DNA of 64,000 nt, taken from Solanum dulcamara (Eukaryota > Streptophyta > Magnoliopsida > Solanales > Solanaceae). The position numbers and the translations under genes are program-made. Below, piece by piece: positions 1-13,433 of this stretch (position 1 is its first letter; the number at the start of each line of letters is the position of its first letter). The stretch is taken from NCBI RefSeq assembly GCF_947179165.1, contig NC_077238.1, positions 76,251,257 through 76,315,256 on the forward strand, given 5' to 3'. The notes beneath the pieces are model-generated. The model was not told the origin of the DNA. It saw only the letters and a list, made by a program, of their open reading frames with translations, and did no database searches.

Positions 1-44
1 GTTCCGACGCATCAATAAAATTTGTATATTTAAAAATGAAATAG

Positions 45-1355
45 GTGGATATGACAAGGAGGACAAAGCGGCAAGATCTTATGACTTAGCAGCTCTAAAG
101 TATTGGGGTACAACAGCCACAACCAATTTCCCTGTAATATTACTATACACTCTTTTATCATTTTTCCTTGAAGTTTTTATGGTCAATTCAATCAATTGCA
201 CGAAAATTATGTAATTATGGAAGGACGTTCGAGTTTTGAGTTTTTATGTAACTGATATATTTTCCAGGCTTCCGATTATACCAAAGAAATAGAGGAAATG
301 AAGCACATGACAAAGCAAGAATTCATCGCCTCCCTAAGAAGGTGCACGAGCTTTACCCTTTACGTACCCCATTATCGTCGTGTTTCTTCTCTATAGTATC
401 AATATTAATAATCTATCGTCCGTGAATATCAGGAAAAGTAGTGGTTTCTCGAGAGGAGCTTCTATGTATCGTGGTGTGACAAGGTTTGAATTATATCGAA
501 TGTATTAAATTGTACTTCTGCTCATTTTGTCGTGTTAATATCTAATCGTGTCCTAAATGTAGTGAGCGAGATCAATGTTCGTCCTATTTCACGAGCTGTG
601 TATATTGACCAGTGATGAAATTTTGCAGGCATCATCAACAAGGCCGATGGCAAGCAAGAATCGGTCGTGTTGCAGGGAACAAGGATCTGTACTTGGGAAC
701 ATTCGGTAACTACAATAATTTCTTCTGATTCATTTCTTAGATTATCTATTAACAAAAACAGGAATTAGCTACCAAGTTCGTTGCTAATCTGTCGCGAAAT
801 AGCTGATAGCTAACAGATTTTTTTTGATAATCGGTCGTTAAATAGGATTAACAATAGGAGTTGAGTTGTCCATTGCTAATTTAGCTTCTTTTTTTTTTTG
901 AAACTATTGCAGCTACAGAGGAGGAAGCAGCAGAAGCATATGACATAGCAGCAATAAAGTTCAGGGGATTGAATGCAGTTACAAATTTCGAGATGAACCG
1001 GTACGACGTCGAGGCCATCATGAAAAGTTCACTTCCGATAGGCGGAGCAGCGAAGCGTTTAAAGATCTCCCTTGAATCCGAGCAGAAACAGTCGTTGAAC
1101 GATAACTACCAGCTGACTCCACACAACAGTGTCAACAGCAGCAATAATAACATCAATTTTGGGGCAATTTCCCCTGTTTCAGCCAACCCCTGTGGACTGC
1201 CATTCGACGCGAACCAACCTTATTACCACCACAGCTTCTTCCCACACCTCCAGTACTCAAACAACGACGGTGGTGCTTCTGATCATACTTCTGGTACAAT
1301 GCCATTGCTTCCATCACCCGCGGAGATCTTCATCTGGCCTCATCAGTCCTATTAG
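45..1355 (+). CDS. AIL6: AINTEGUMENTA-like AP2 transcription factor, 3' five exons (5' end outside window)
   Basis: The exons I read are 45-133, 268-341, 433-483, 629-705 and 913-1355, all with GT/AG borders and continuous phase. They encode the end of AP2 repeat 1 ([20 protein letters not shown]), the inter-repeat linker ([17 protein letters not shown]), and a full AP2 repeat 2 with YRGVTRHH, WQARIG, LYLGTF and [19 protein letters not shown]. The tail begins [20 protein letters not shown] and ends [11 protein letters not shown]. Double-AP2 proteins of this class are nuclear DNA-binding regulators of meristem and organ growth (PLETHORA/AIL family). The [10 protein letters not shown] stretch and the short tail ending in WP-QSY match AIL6/AIL7 (PLT3/PLT7) as I remember them, rather than ANT or BBM. 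The small exons inside the AP2 repeats are typical of the family. The N-terminal exons lie left of the window. No disabling change is seen. Confidence 0.9.
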
Positions 1356-1836
1356 ATTAACGTGTTTAGCGTACGTTGCCAAAATTCGTTTAGGCTAATT
1401 AAAATTAACTTTCTGACTTTGCAAAAAGTGTTAGCATTGGCTGTTAAATTAACAAATATGTAGAAGGTGAAAATATTGTAAAGTATCTTTTCTTCAACAG
1501 TTGCAGTAGTAGATGCATGTTGATTAGGTACTTAGGCTGGGTTGGGGGATTATTACTTTACTCTTGTGGGAAAATTTTGTTTTTCTTGCTTCCTTCATAT
1601 TATAGAGTTGCTACTAGTACAACATTATTTTGTTCAATTTTTTTGTGGCATTAAATTGACAACAAAAGAATGATATATACCAGCCTTTAAATTTTGAAAA
1701 GCAATATATTTGAAATAGCTGTAGTTTAAAAAAATTACATAATGTAACGATAATTTGGTTGTATAGAATATTCACATGTATACAGTTAAGCAGAAATTTT
1801 ATATACGTGTTGATACGCTTATTTAAAAACCTTTGG
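1356..1836. other. 3' flank of the AIL gene, nothing further recognised
   Basis: AT-rich sequence that must hold the 3' UTR and polyadenylation region of the upstream gene. I see no second coding region or repeat in it. Confidence 0.5.
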
Positions 1837-2352
1837 TTGATTGACGATGATCAACTTTGTCATAAAACGCAAAGCTGAAAAATACTATTAGAAAACAACA
1901 TATTTTTTTTAATGAAATTGACATAATTTGGCTCGTAGTGAACATTTTCAATAAATATCATCTGAATTGTTTAACGATGAGTCAATTTTCAATGAAACAT
2001 TCTTTCAAAATAAGCAATTTTCTAGATAATAAATTGGTATTTCAGATATTATTATTATATGTACTGATGAAATATTGTGTTAATTATCAAAAAAGTCCCA
2101 ATACGGAATCTACGTGTCTATAAATTCTCTTACTTTATCATCAAGCGTGATTGTCGATATAACTTTCATAGGATAATATTATAGAAGCATTTTTTGAGTA
2201 TTTCAACGGCTAATTAGAAAATCAGTTTGAAACAATTGGATAACATTTTATTTATTGTTTTCGGATCCTACGTGTCTTTAATTTATTTTATATGGACCCC
2301 TATTCATTACTTCTCAATGACCAAAAATCATTTCCAATTTTGTTACAGCATA
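1837..2352 (+). pseudogene. 3'-end relic of an RNase III-like gene (copy 0)
   Basis: The first 45 bases match the last dozen codons of the RNase III-like genes at 27343 and 48701, reading DDQLC then TQS and a stop. The following ~470 bases match their 3' flanks, including a block around 2260-2310 (GGATCCTACGTGTCT, TATGGACCCCTATT) that is almost identical to 27546-27590. Nothing of the RNase III domain or the rest of the dsRNA-binding domain remains on the left side. The homology stops where an LTR-like sequence begins at 2355. This is the leftmost and most reduced of three related copies, all on the plus strand. Confidence 0.8.
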
Positions 2353-2354
2353 TG

Positions 2355-2920
2355 TGTCACGATCCTGATCCGTATTGATTGACATTCATAATAATTTTTT
2401 GATGGAAGAATTATTATTATAGTCCAAACTAACAGCACTCACAAGATATAAGACTTTTAAAGATGCGAAAACAGGTTTAGTAATAAAGAAATGGTTGAGT
2501 TTCCATAAACTCAGAAATATCTAATTTTCAACATCAAATATGCGGAATTTAACTCCTAGGAACTGAAAGTCAAATGTATTAAAACTCTAGCAAAACATCA
2601 AGTTTAAGAAAGGGGATGCAATCCCAACAAGTCACAAAATAACAGTGTCTGAAATTTAGGTCCTGGATGAAGAACTAAGACATGGAAGAGTTTATGTTAG
2701 TCCGAAAGAATCTGGCTCACCCTTTGAACTCCGATAGATCAACAATCTTCTAAGCGAGGTATCCCAAAAGCCGCCGGAAGATGTCTTGTACTCAATAAAA
2801 GTGCAGTATTAGTACACAAAGACAATGGTGTACTGGTAGGATCGCGCGGCTACCCAATAAGCGAGACATGAACAAGTAAATACAAAACAATAAGCGCGCG
2901 CGCACACATATATACATACA
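2355..2920. mobile_element. LTR-like fragment
   Basis: It starts with TGTCACGATCC, the usual start of one class of Gypsy-type LTR in this genome (compare 29011), at exactly the point where homology to the RNase III-like 3' flank ends. The right border is not found, because the sequence runs into a microsatellite. It contains a (GC)n/(CA)n patch at 2894-2909. There is no coding sequence. Confidence 0.45.
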
Positions 2921-3130
2921 TCATTATCATTATTATTATTATTATCATTATTATTATTATCATCATCATCATCATCATCATCATTATCATCATTATCATC
3001 ATCATCATCATCATCATCATCATTATCATCATTATCATCATCATTATCATCATTATCATCATTATCATCATTATCATCATTATCATCATCATCATCATTA
3101 TCATCATCATTATCATCATCATTATTATTA
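2921..3130. repeat. ATT/ATC trinucleotide microsatellite, ~210 bp
   Basis: Nearly uninterrupted tandem triplets alternating ATT and ATC. It produces long Asp-rich or Met-rich open frames on the minus strand, which are artefacts of the repeat. Confidence 0.97.
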
Positions 3131-3690
3131 GAGATAAGTGTCAAAAAAACATCTGAACTATTTCTCTTTTTTGAGTTTCATACCTAAACTATCACTTATT
3201 AGTTTGAGAAACACACTTCTCTCTTTTATTCCACTCTCATCATATTGTGTGTACTACACTCTCTCTTTCATTTAAAAATATTTGTCACATTGCACTCTTC
3301 ATGGATAAAACATTCCATCTTAACAAAAATTGAATAAATTATTAGAATTAAATTAAATAAATTATCTCCTACCCAAAATAATTATAAAATAAAATATAAA
3401 ATATTTTTCTTACCTCATTCCACTACTTTCTCTCACCTTACACCCCCCCAACCCCAATTTTTTAGTTTTATTTTTATTTATTAAATTTCTTTTATAAAAG
3501 TTTTTTTAAAAAATTCTTACTTCATTTCCTCCCCACCTCCTTCAAATAATAATTTAGATATTTTTATTTTATTTAGAAAAAATAAATTCTACCATGCCCC
3601 ACGTAACACTCCGCTTTTAATTTTTCTTCTTCCTTTGTGTTATATATATATATATATATATATTTTAGGAAAGTATTTTTTACTTGTCGC
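3131..3690. repeat. Left arm of an inverted repeat (MITE/foldback-like) split by Copia-1
   Basis: The stretch 3393-3690 is, with gaps, the reverse complement of 17243-17527: for example TAAAAAATTCTTACTTCAT here against ATGAAGTATGAATTTTTTA there. The two arms lie directly against the two ends of Copia-1, so the retrotransposon landed in the loop of a palindrome. The outer part (3131-3392) looks like the edge of a short element but has no partner on the right. A (TA)n tract lies at about 3642-3662. Confidence 0.65.
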
Positions 3691-3988
3691 TGAGGAAAGT
3701 GAATTGCTTGCTTAATTTCATTGAACTTGGTCAATATATACAAATTTCAAGATATGCTAAATACAAAGATTGATACTAATAGTCAAAACTAAGGAACCTA
3801 AATATATGCTTGCTATAAATACAAAAGTACAATATTAATTAGAATATATTCAAAATATATTATTAAAGGCATAATATATTTTAACATATTCTAACATATG
3901 CTTGCTATAAATACAAAAGTACAATATTAATTAGAATATATTTAAAATATATTATTAAAGGCATAATATATTTTAACATATTCTAACA
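3691..3988 (-). repeat. Copia-1 3' LTR
   Basis: Matches 13434-13532 plus 17136-17242. It holds a 92-bp tandem duplication (units starting near 3804 and 3896) that the other LTR lacks, so the LTRs have diverged. The polypurine tract (minus strand GAGGGGG) abuts at 3989-3998. Confidence 0.9.
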
Positions 3989-4192
3989 CACCCCCTCAGT
4001 CGAAGCGGGAGGTTCTCGTATGCTTAGACTGTCCGGAAAATCATTAAATAAAATGCGCGGAAGCCCTTTTGTGAAAATATCAGCAATTTGATAACGGGAC
4101 GGCACATGTAGCACACGTACTTCGCCACGAGCCACTTTCTCACGAACGAAGTGAATATCCATCTCAATGTGTTTAGTGCATTGATGTTGAAC

Positions 4193-6500
4193 TGTAACAT
4201 CCCCTAAAAATGTTGTATACGATGTTTCAATTTTTGCCTAAACATGATACAACCTCTGTATTTTGGGCATAACTTTTCATAGGAATATCCAAATTGAGTG
4301 ATTCAAATTTCTGAGTAACCACAAGATCATTACCTACAACCTTTATGAAGACCATATTTTAAGTTTCAGAGGTTAAGTAGGTCAAATAAATTAATTTTTG
4401 TAAGGTAGAATGCTGTAACGAAAATGAGTGTTTATAGAAGAAAAATCATATCTCACTGTAGATTTATCCAAATTGGTTGATTCTTGAACGATATGAAACT
4501 AGACTTCCATATCTAGAATTCTTATGAAGACAGCAAATCCTAATAAGGAATTTATCTTATTCAAACGCAGCTCCCAAAAAGAGTATTCTGTCAAAAATAA
4601 CTCATTTCACATACCATAGAAAGATCTAGATACATTTGACATCACTCATGACATAAATTGTCCTCCATTTAACATCATCCATGACATCAATATATTCCAC
4701 TAAATTTTCAGATTTTTTTATAATTATTTTATTTATTGTTAGGACCCTCTTTCCCATCTATAAATACCCACCTTATTTCCTCATTTTATTCATCAAGCTT
4801 TCTCAAGCAAATCTTCTCTCTATACACTTCTTTACACATTCTCAAATATAGTTTTAGTTCTTAGTAGTGAAGAAATACTACTCCGGTGATTCATATACTC
4901 CGGATAGTACACAAAACGTTCCGGCAAGGAGAGAAGCTAGGACTCAAGAGTGTTCATTAAGTCTTTCGGCACCAACTAAAGCTTCGGTTTCCAGGTATGT
5001 AAGGTTTCAATGAGAGTATTCCTTCCACTCTCATGTCTAAATTGTTTTGATTATATGATAAATTTTATTTATTTATTTTTTAAGCTCTACTCTAAGTTAT
5101 GTGGACGTTTATCCATGGGTTCTTTCATCCATATAGTCCAAAAACTATTTCAATTAAGTTTCTTGATTTTAAGTAATATTTTCTTATGGTAAATTCTTAT
5201 TTTTACTTAATAGTATGAATCATGGTTAAACTAATGATTATTGGTCTATTTTGATGCAACATAATTTTATATGTATGAATTGATGGTTTACAAGTAATTC
5301 CTCTATTTATCTATTTAAAGGTTCTTGAAATTCATGGTGGGTTGTTTAAAGCATGATTTTTAATTAATGGATTTCAAAATATTTATGTATATTTATTTAC
5401 ATACAAATTTGCAAGTTGAAGTGATTTGAACCCACCTAGTTTTGCTATGTTTTTAATAAAGTTTGACTTGAAAGCTTTGACTCCAAATAAATGTTTATGA
5501 AAGCAATATCTATGATAAAAAAGGGAGTCTTATGAAATGAAAGAATGATGAAATGATATGAATGATGGATTCTTTATGCAATAAGGACAATTCTTGCATA
5601 TTTGAATTATCAAATGTTTTAATGAGCTATTCTACCGAATATGATGTTTGAATTCTCAAGTTATATGCTATGAATATTTTGAAGTATTAAACTATTCCGT
5701 GGGATTGACTTAGCACCGAATGAGGCATTGAGGTGGGATTCGGTAAAGGAATCCTAGTAGCAACCCCTTGTCTCATTAACTATGTGCCAACATAGGAGCC
5801 CTTGTAGGTTTAGGCTAATGGATCCATAAATAGCCCTTAAAGTTAAAGTTAAAGAAATGAATGAAATTGACGGAGTTCTACCTGGCAAGTAGTCTCCCCG
5901 GCCAACGTAGGGGGTTATGTTGGATTCCATGTAATAGCTCGCATGGTCTTAAATGTCGGTTATGGTTAATTTCCCATAAAATGAATGTTTTAAAGGATAT
6001 CTATATGATTTATTATGCATACTTTAAATTATGTTTTTAATGTTTCCTCAATGTTCATGCATCCTTACATACTTAGTACATTCAAAGTACTAATGCATAC
6101 TCTTTTGCCTACATGATATCACCATGTAGGGATCGGTGCTCTTCCTCGTTCTCCTCCACGTGGCTAGTTGATATTCCATTGAAGACTACTTTTGGTGAGT
6201 TCCCATGTTTCGAGAACAATACTCCTTTATCTTTCTAGTTTATGATATGTTAAGATATTTTACTATGGAATTTCTTCTATTATGATTGAGGGTGAGCTAG
6301 GGACTTGTCTTAGCCCCATTAAATCTAATAGTTAGAGGTATTGTTGGACATATGTAAGTTGAAGATTTACTATTATGATTTTCGCTTGTTTATCATCATT
6401 ACCTATGAAAGGCTAAAAGAATGCTAAGAGGCTTGATTGAGGTACTTTCGGGTACCTCATTCGCCATGTCACGTCTAGGCTCTTGGCTTGGGTCGTGACA
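4193..6500. mobile_element. Solo LTR, family A (TGTAACATCC...GTGACA), 2.3 kb
   Basis: It starts TGTAACATCC and ends GTCGTGACA, with a perfect 5-bp target duplication TGAAC at 4188-4192 and 6501-6505. It interrupts the RNase H part of Copia-1. No gag-pol sequence lies between its ends. A TATA-like CTATAAATACC at about 4759 suggests the LTR promoter and a plus orientation. A near-identical copy is at 36098-38425. The open frame at 5010-5192 is LTR sequence, not a gene. Confidence 0.9.
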
Positions 6501-7134
6501 TGAACTGGGTTGTCGGATAAGTATATTGCACTCACATTGTCATAATAAACTAGGGTAGCCTTTTGAATGGGACAATGCAACTCTAGTAATAGATTTCGGA
6601 TCCAGTATGAATCAGAAACAACATTAGCAACACCCCTGTACTCCGCCTCTACACTACTACGGGAGAGAGTAGGTTGCAGTTTGGAAGACCAAGAGACCAG
6701 ATTATCCCCAAGAAAAATACAATACCCAGAAGTGGAATGACGGGTGTCAGGACACCCATCCCAATCAGCATCTATATAAGAGATAAGTCGATTAACTGAG
6801 GATTTATACAAATGCAAACCGTGGGTTAAAGTACCCTGAAGATAGCGTATAATACGCTTGAGGGCAGCATGTGCTCATTAGTCGGAGCGTGCATATGAAG
6901 ACAGACCTGCTGCAAGGCATATGAAATGTCTGGCCGAGTGAATGTGAGATACTAAAGAGCACCTGCAAGACTACGATACTTAGTCGGATCATCATATGGA
7001 GTATCTGCGGTTGCACTAAGTTTGGACTTAGTGTCAATAGGAGTAGGACAGGGACTGCAGTTAGACATTCCGGCACGTTCAATAATTTTTGTAGCATATT
7101 GTGTCTGAAATAAGAAGACACCATGGGTGTTACG

Positions 7135-9870
7135 TGTTATATCTCGTATTTTTCACATTTGGACATTTTGGGGATAACGGTAATAAGTCAAGGGCAAGGC
7201 TATGTTTGATCTTGTTGGATACAAAATTCTTATGACTAAATTGAAATGTGGAAATATTAGAAAAGTTGAAGGGTAAAATTGAAATTTCAAAGTGGAAATA
7301 CTAGAAAAGTTGAAGGGCAAAAATTGGAATTTCAACTTGGAAAATATTAGAAAGGTTGAGGGCAAAATTGAAATTTCAACTTGGAAATATTAGAAAAGGC
7401 TAAGAGCAAAATTGGAATTTCTCATGAAGGGCCTTTAAATCATCAAACTTCTAGAACTTTCAAGAGATTGTGAAGTAAGAAAGAAGAGGGAAAAAAAACC
7501 AAAAAAAAGAAGAAGAGAGAATCGGCTATGGAGGAGTAATTTTTACTCCTTGAAATATCATCCAAAAATTATTTTTTTCTAGTATTCCCACTAATTCAAG
7601 GGTCCTCTATAACATAGTGGAATTCTTTTGGAAAATTGGAGGCTTGCTTCATTGATTTGGAAATATGGGTTAGGTGATGAAATGGAAAAAAAATAAGTTT
7701 GTATAGTTTGTTAATTGTTGTTGTGATTCTTGGAATATAAATGAAGCTTGAATGATTTAAGTTGGTATTGAAATGGATTGTAGGGAATTATGTCCTTATA
7801 GTATGATTTCATAATATTATGGAAATAAAGTTGTTAAAGTGTGGATTGTTGTTGTTGATTATGAAGTTGGAAGAAGAAAATGAATTATAATAGTTTTGTT
7901 GCATTTATGGAGTTTTTGGGTGAAATGTGGAATTGATGAATATTGGATAGCTTACTTAGAATATTTTTCACCTATGTTTGAATGAGTTTAAATTAATTGT
8001 GAACATGAAATATTCATATTTATTTGGAAATGCAAAGTTGGGTTGAAAGTTGTTGTACTAGTTGGAAAAGAAACCAATTTATGTTATGGTGCATTTTAAA
8101 TTGATTATTGATGGTATTGGTGTTGTTGTTGGCTTGGTTGTTGATATTGTGGCCGAGTTGTAATCTCGGGGTTGTCATATATATAGGGAAGATGTTGCCA
8201 AATTTTTTGTAGACAAGTATTGGTAGAATTGAATTTTTAAAGTCTTATGAATAGTAATTGGTAAATGTGACCAATTGTAGATTTTGGAGGAAACGGAAAG
8301 TGAATTTGGACAACCGTAAAAGGCCAATAAGGTATGTAAAGCTTTACCTTTTCTTCTCTTGGCATGTCTTAGGTGTAATAGGTTTGGATACGAACCTCGA
8401 GTATGACTCTACTCTTCGAAATCGACACCTAAATTTGACCCTTTCCTATTCAGTAGAATTGAATTAAGTATTTATGAATATTTTTGAAAAATTATCTAAA
8501 CTTCTAGAATTTGCACAAATAGGACCCGACTACCTTGAAACTCTTATAAATAACGTTATGAAATTTAACGCGCATAATTTAGATACTCCACCTTATTTGA
8601 CCGAGGTGGGTCCCACTATTCTAAATTTTTCTTTGTTATTCCGTTTGGCTCATGTTAGGTAGAATTTGAAAGAAACTCTTTGCTACTCTTCCGAATATTA
8701 TATGATTAATTATTCCGTTAAGTCCCATAATATATTTTGAAATATAGAGACAATTTTAGAAAACTATTTTGACATAGACTATCGTGACATTGGAAAGACT
8801 TGCACTACTATTATTATTCAAGTATTTTTATATATGATTTATTATCGAAACTATGCTATCGAGTCTGTATAAATATTTTGTATTTTAAATTGCATTTAGT
8901 TTCTCACTACTCTACTCGTGCATACTGTAATTATTTTTTCACTGAGCCTGGGCCAGGATATGTTATCAAGCATATTTCTTTGCATTATTCGCCGTGCCCC
9001 GATGTGAGGGGGCAGGTACACCATGTACATGGGGTGGTGTATGTTATGCCACAGAGTTATGCTGTGTCATGTACACATATGATATGATATGCTATGAGAT
9101 GATATGATGTGATATGATATGATTTGATATGATTTAATATGGCCATCTGATATGATATGATCTGTTACGGAGACATTCCCTACTCTGGTGTTATGCTGTG
9201 GTGCCAATGACGGGAGGGCGATCATGTTTTGTTCACCGAGTCCCACAAAATAGGGCCGGATATGGCATATATCTGTGCATATATGATTTGTGATTATGAT
9301 AAGCATTTTGAAATTCTGAACATTTATTTTATTTTCTGCACCTACTATTCAGATTATGGTTTTATTTATTACAGTTCATGCTTTACATATTCGGTACATT
9401 TTTTGTACTGACCCCCTTTCTTCGGGGGCTGCGTTACATGCCCACAGATACCGAAGTTCGATTTGCTGATCCGCCTGTTTAGGACATTTGTTGCGTCGTT
9501 GACAGTGCTCCCTTGTTCGAAGCTTGTATTTTGGTACTGACTTTATTTTTGTATACTTAGATATGTTGGTCAGGGGTACGATGGGGCCCTGTCCCGTCAT
9601 ATGACTATGTTATCATCTGTAGAGTTCTGTAGACAGAGTTATGTTGTGGGTTTTGTATATATGATTTGGATTTTGTGTATATGGTTTGGGTTTTGTGTGT
9701 TTTGTGCCGGCCTATCAGCCCTCGTGCCTATATCTACTTTTATGATATATTTAGCAATTTCTTCTAATCACTATCTATGTTTATTCGGTTAAAATGCTAA
9801 TTCGGGATAGGGGTACGTTTAGGTGTTCAATTCGGGCACCAGTCGCGGTCTATGAGGTTGGGTCATGACA
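7135..9870. mobile_element. Solo LTR, family B (TGTTATATCTC...CATGACA), 2.7 kb
   Basis: Flanked by a perfect 5-bp duplication TTACG (7130-7134 and 9871-9875), it splits the reverse transcriptase of Copia-1. It begins TGTTATATC and ends GGTCATGACA. It holds GAAATTTCAA-type repeated blocks near 7240-7400 and a GATAT-rich tract at 9078-9155. No polyprotein sequence is present. Read from the minus strand it starts TGTCATGACCC, a common Gypsy-type LTR start, so the orientation is left open. Confidence 0.88.
9078..9155. repeat. GATAT-rich short tandem repeat in solo LTR B
   Basis: Imperfect array of TGATA/TGATT units (for example GATATGATATGATT). Low complexity; no function is inferred. Confidence 0.8.
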
Positions 9871-12800
9871 TTACGGGTGACAACAATACCTAAGAAGAAA
9901 CTCAGATGACCAAGATCTTTCATAGCAAATTTAGAAGACAAGAGAGTCATAATATGCTTACAAAGATGGTCAGAAGAAGCTGTAAGAATAATGTCATCCA
10001 CATATAACAGAATATAAGCAATAGCAGAACCATTCTTGTAAACGAATAAAGAGTGATTTGACTTACTATGAGAGAACCCAATTAGCCACAAAATCAGCAA
10101 ATCTTTGGTACCAAGCTCGAGGAGCTTGTTTTAATCCGTACAAAGACTGTTTTAGAAGGCAAACATAGTCTGGAAATTGTTTGCTATGGAAGCCCATGGG
10201 TTGATGCATATAAACTGTTTCACTAAGACGACCATGTAAGAAAGCATTCTTGACATCCTTTTGATGAATGTGCTAAGATTTAGAGAGAGCAATGCTGAGA
10301 ACTGCACTAATGGTAGCCGGTTTAACCACGAGGCTAAACGTTTCATCACAATCAATGCCTTGCTGTTGTGTATTTCCGTTACCAACAAGATGAGCTTTGT
10401 AACGCTCAAAAGAACCGTCAGAATTATGTTTATGACAAAAAATCCACATAGACCGAATAACATTGACATTAGGTAGCCTAGGCACTAATTCCCAAGTCTT
10501 ATTTTCAATTAAAGCATTAAATTCATCTAACATTGTACTTTTCCAATTATGATCACGAAGCGCACTAACAGAATTTTTTGAAATAGGAAAAATATCAGTA
10601 GTGATCGTAGTGTGGTAGTTGGAAGAGTATTTGGGGTTGGATTTAAAAATATCGTTAGATGCACGAGTGGTCATGCAGTGTGAAATGAGGTTAGTAGACT
10701 TAGAAGTGGTGTGAGGAGGGGTCAAGATAGCTGGGCTGGTTGTAGGAGAAGCAACATGAGGTGAGGTGTGATCTGGGCCCGTATGAGACTGTGACCCAGA
10801 TTGAGGAAGAGAGGCCGAATTTATTTTAGGCTGTACAGGTTGGTCCGGTTGATTAGGTGGGTTAGTTTGCAATGTAGGTTGAGTGAAATTTTGTGACAAA
10901 TGATATATTAAATGGGAATTAATAGTGTCACTAAAAATATCATAATCCGAATATTTTATTTTGTGAAGTTTGGAGAGTGGAAATTCATTTTCAACAAAAC
11001 GAACATGACAAAAAATTATGATTTTACCACTCAACATGTCATAGCATTTTGAACCATGATGATTAGGAGCCGGACCTAAATAAGCATAAGGAGTGGACCT
11101 TTCTTGTAATTTATGAATAGTAGATGAGAGAAATAATGGGAAATATAAGCAACCACAAACATGCAAACCCAAATAATCCAGATCAATTTGATATAAGATT
11201 TGAGCGGATGATTGGTTATTCAATACCTTGAAAGGAAGAATGTTGAGAAGATATGTGGCCATGAAGAGTGCATGATGCCAAAAGGATAGTGGCATGGATA
11301 CATGAGCAAGAAGAGTTCGGATGATATTATTGATGGATTTTATGTGTCTTTCGGCCTTGCCGTTTTGAGGAGATGTATGAGGGCATGAAAGACGGAAAAA
11401 CATGCCATGTTTCTCAAAAATTTTCGTAAAAGTTCCATTGATGTATTTCGTACCATTGTCACACTGAAATGTCTTAATATTACGTTCAAATTTAGTTTTG
11501 ACTAAAGCATGAAAAACTAAGAAAAGGTGTTTGAATTGAGATTTCTTGGCAATAGGAAATGTCCACAGAAACTTACTATAGTCATCAAGAAAAAGAATAT
11601 AATAACAATGGCCGGAAGTACTAACAATGGGAGAAGTCCAAAGATCACAATGAATAATATCGAACAGATGAAAAGTATATGAAATCGAATCATAAAAAGG
11701 TAGCTTAGAATGTTTCCCAAGAGGACAAAAAGAACAAAAAGTTTTACAAGCCTTATTACAATCAATAAACTTTTTACTATAAAGAGACTTAAGTATATTA
11801 TCTCCAGGGTGACCTAGACGATTGTGCCAAATATCCGAAGGCAAAGCAGTAAAAACAGATTGATTGGTGGAAGAAATGGCTTGAAAGTTGGAGAAAAATA
11901 GATATAAGTCTCCGGTGCTATCACATCTCATTAGTCTGTTCCCCATCTGTAAGTCATTAACAGAGAAACCAAAAGGGTCAAATGATATAGAAACCATATT
12001 ATTTGTGGTAAACTTACGAACTGAGACTAGATTTTTGATGAGTTTTGGAGCATGTGACACATTATTTAAGGTAAATGGTGGATAGGGTGGAGGAAAAATA
12101 GTGCGATCGTGACCAATAATTGAAATTAAATGACCACTACCGACAACAATGTTATGATTCTTATTGCTTGAATTAAAATAAGAAGAGAGAATACCTGCAT
12201 CTGTCGTAATGTGGAATGTAGCACCAGTATCCATGTAGTAGTTCCTATTGAGTTGAGAAAAGGAAAGAGCATGCATAGCGACCTCAATATCGGTGGGTGT
12301 GTAGCTAGGAGAAGTAGGTGCAAGAGTATTAAAAGATTGAGGTCTGGGCCCAAGTACGCCTGACTTAGAGGTTGAAGGGCATTGAGCCCCTGGATTGGGC
12401 CTTGGCTGCCATTGGAATGCAAGAAATGGTGAGGAGGCATTGTCCAACCTCTCCAACTAGGCTGTCACCTCGGCTGCCATTGTGGTGGTGGGCCTTGATG
12501 ACATGGCTGCCACTTGTGCTGCTGATGTGGCGGCTGACTTAGACTGGGTCCACTTGGACTTTGTTGAGCTGTCTTTTTCTTGCCATTTGATTTTGAATTA
12601 TTCCTGTTTTTATTATTGTTGTATCTTTTGTTCATAGCAAAGGAGTCATTCGAAGAGGCAGAAGGTGCGACAATCATGGCAACGCTATCGGCCCGACTTC
12701 CGGACACACTATTTTTACGAGCTTGGCGAGCCTTTATGGTATACTCAGGCATTCTCAACCTGGAACGACAACTTTCAAAGGGGGCAATGACTCTTGATTT

Positions 12801-13423
12801 TGTATAAAATCCACCGTACCACTATACGCCTCTGGTAAGGAGTCGGTAAGACGTAAAACCAGGTGACTATTAGTCACTGGAGCATCAACATCAGCCAACC
12901 TGTCCGCCAGAGATTGTAAATAATTATAATAACTGTCAATTGAGGTGAAACCTTCAAAAACAACGTTCGTAAAGTCCTCCTCGAGATGGGTGGCTCGGGA
13001 GGCTTTGTTGTCTTGAAAGAGAGATTCAAGACGGTTCCACGCGCCCTATGCCGTGTCATTGCGTTTGAGGATAGCTAGAAGAAGATCAAGAGCAATGGTA
13101 GTGTAAATTCATTGCAATATAACAGTGTCCAAATGCTTTCAAAGAGCCGGATCAGCCGACTTAGTCGTAGTGTAGGCAGCCAAAGCCGACGCTTCCGTGG
13201 GTGAAACCAAATAATCGTAAAGATCATAAACCCTAGCACGATTGATGAACAGAGTAGCCCAAGAATGATACAAGCCTTGCTCATTGTCTAATATTACGGG
13301 CACGAGAGACTTAATATTAGTGACGGTGAGAGCGGAATGAAATTTGGGCGAATCTGCCATGAGAAGAGATGAAATGAGATAGGAAGAAGAAGAGATGAGG
13401 CTAGGATTAGGAGATCGTACTAG

Positions 13424-13433
13424 TCTGATACCA
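13424..13433 (-). other. Copia-1 primer binding site
   Basis: The minus strand reads TGGTATCAGA immediately after the 5' LTR end. It is complementary to the 3' end of plant initiator methionine tRNA, the standard Copia primer. Confidence 0.85.

Larger units (their letters stand above)
3983..13360 (-). pseudogene. Copia-1 gag-pol remnant
   Basis: The reading frame starts with MADSPKFHSAL at 13360 and gives a UBN2-type gag (12465-13360) with several frame breaks. The longest piece, 10273-12456, holds the protease motif YMDTGAT, a GAG-pre-integrase zinc motif (H-H-C-C near WHNRLGHPG and CSFCPLG), the integrase core with D, DNG and E residues, and the start of reverse transcriptase. An in-frame stop at about 10270 follows ALSKS. 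A frameshift lies near 10085. The YVDD-type motif LLYVDDIILTA is at about 9990. RT and RNase H continue at 6506-7129 (YIDADWDG) and 3989-4187 (IADIFTKG). The solo LTRs at 7135 and 4193 interrupt it. It reads into the LTR before its stop. Confidence 0.9.

Noticed and set aside
2809..3144. Asp/Asn-rich and Met/Ile-rich open frames on the minus strand
   Set aside because: They are translations of the ATT/ATC microsatellite and have no other support.
5010..5192. Small conserved open frame shared with 36915-37097
   Set aside because: Both copies are within family A solo LTRs, so the similarity comes from the repeat rather than selection on a peptide.
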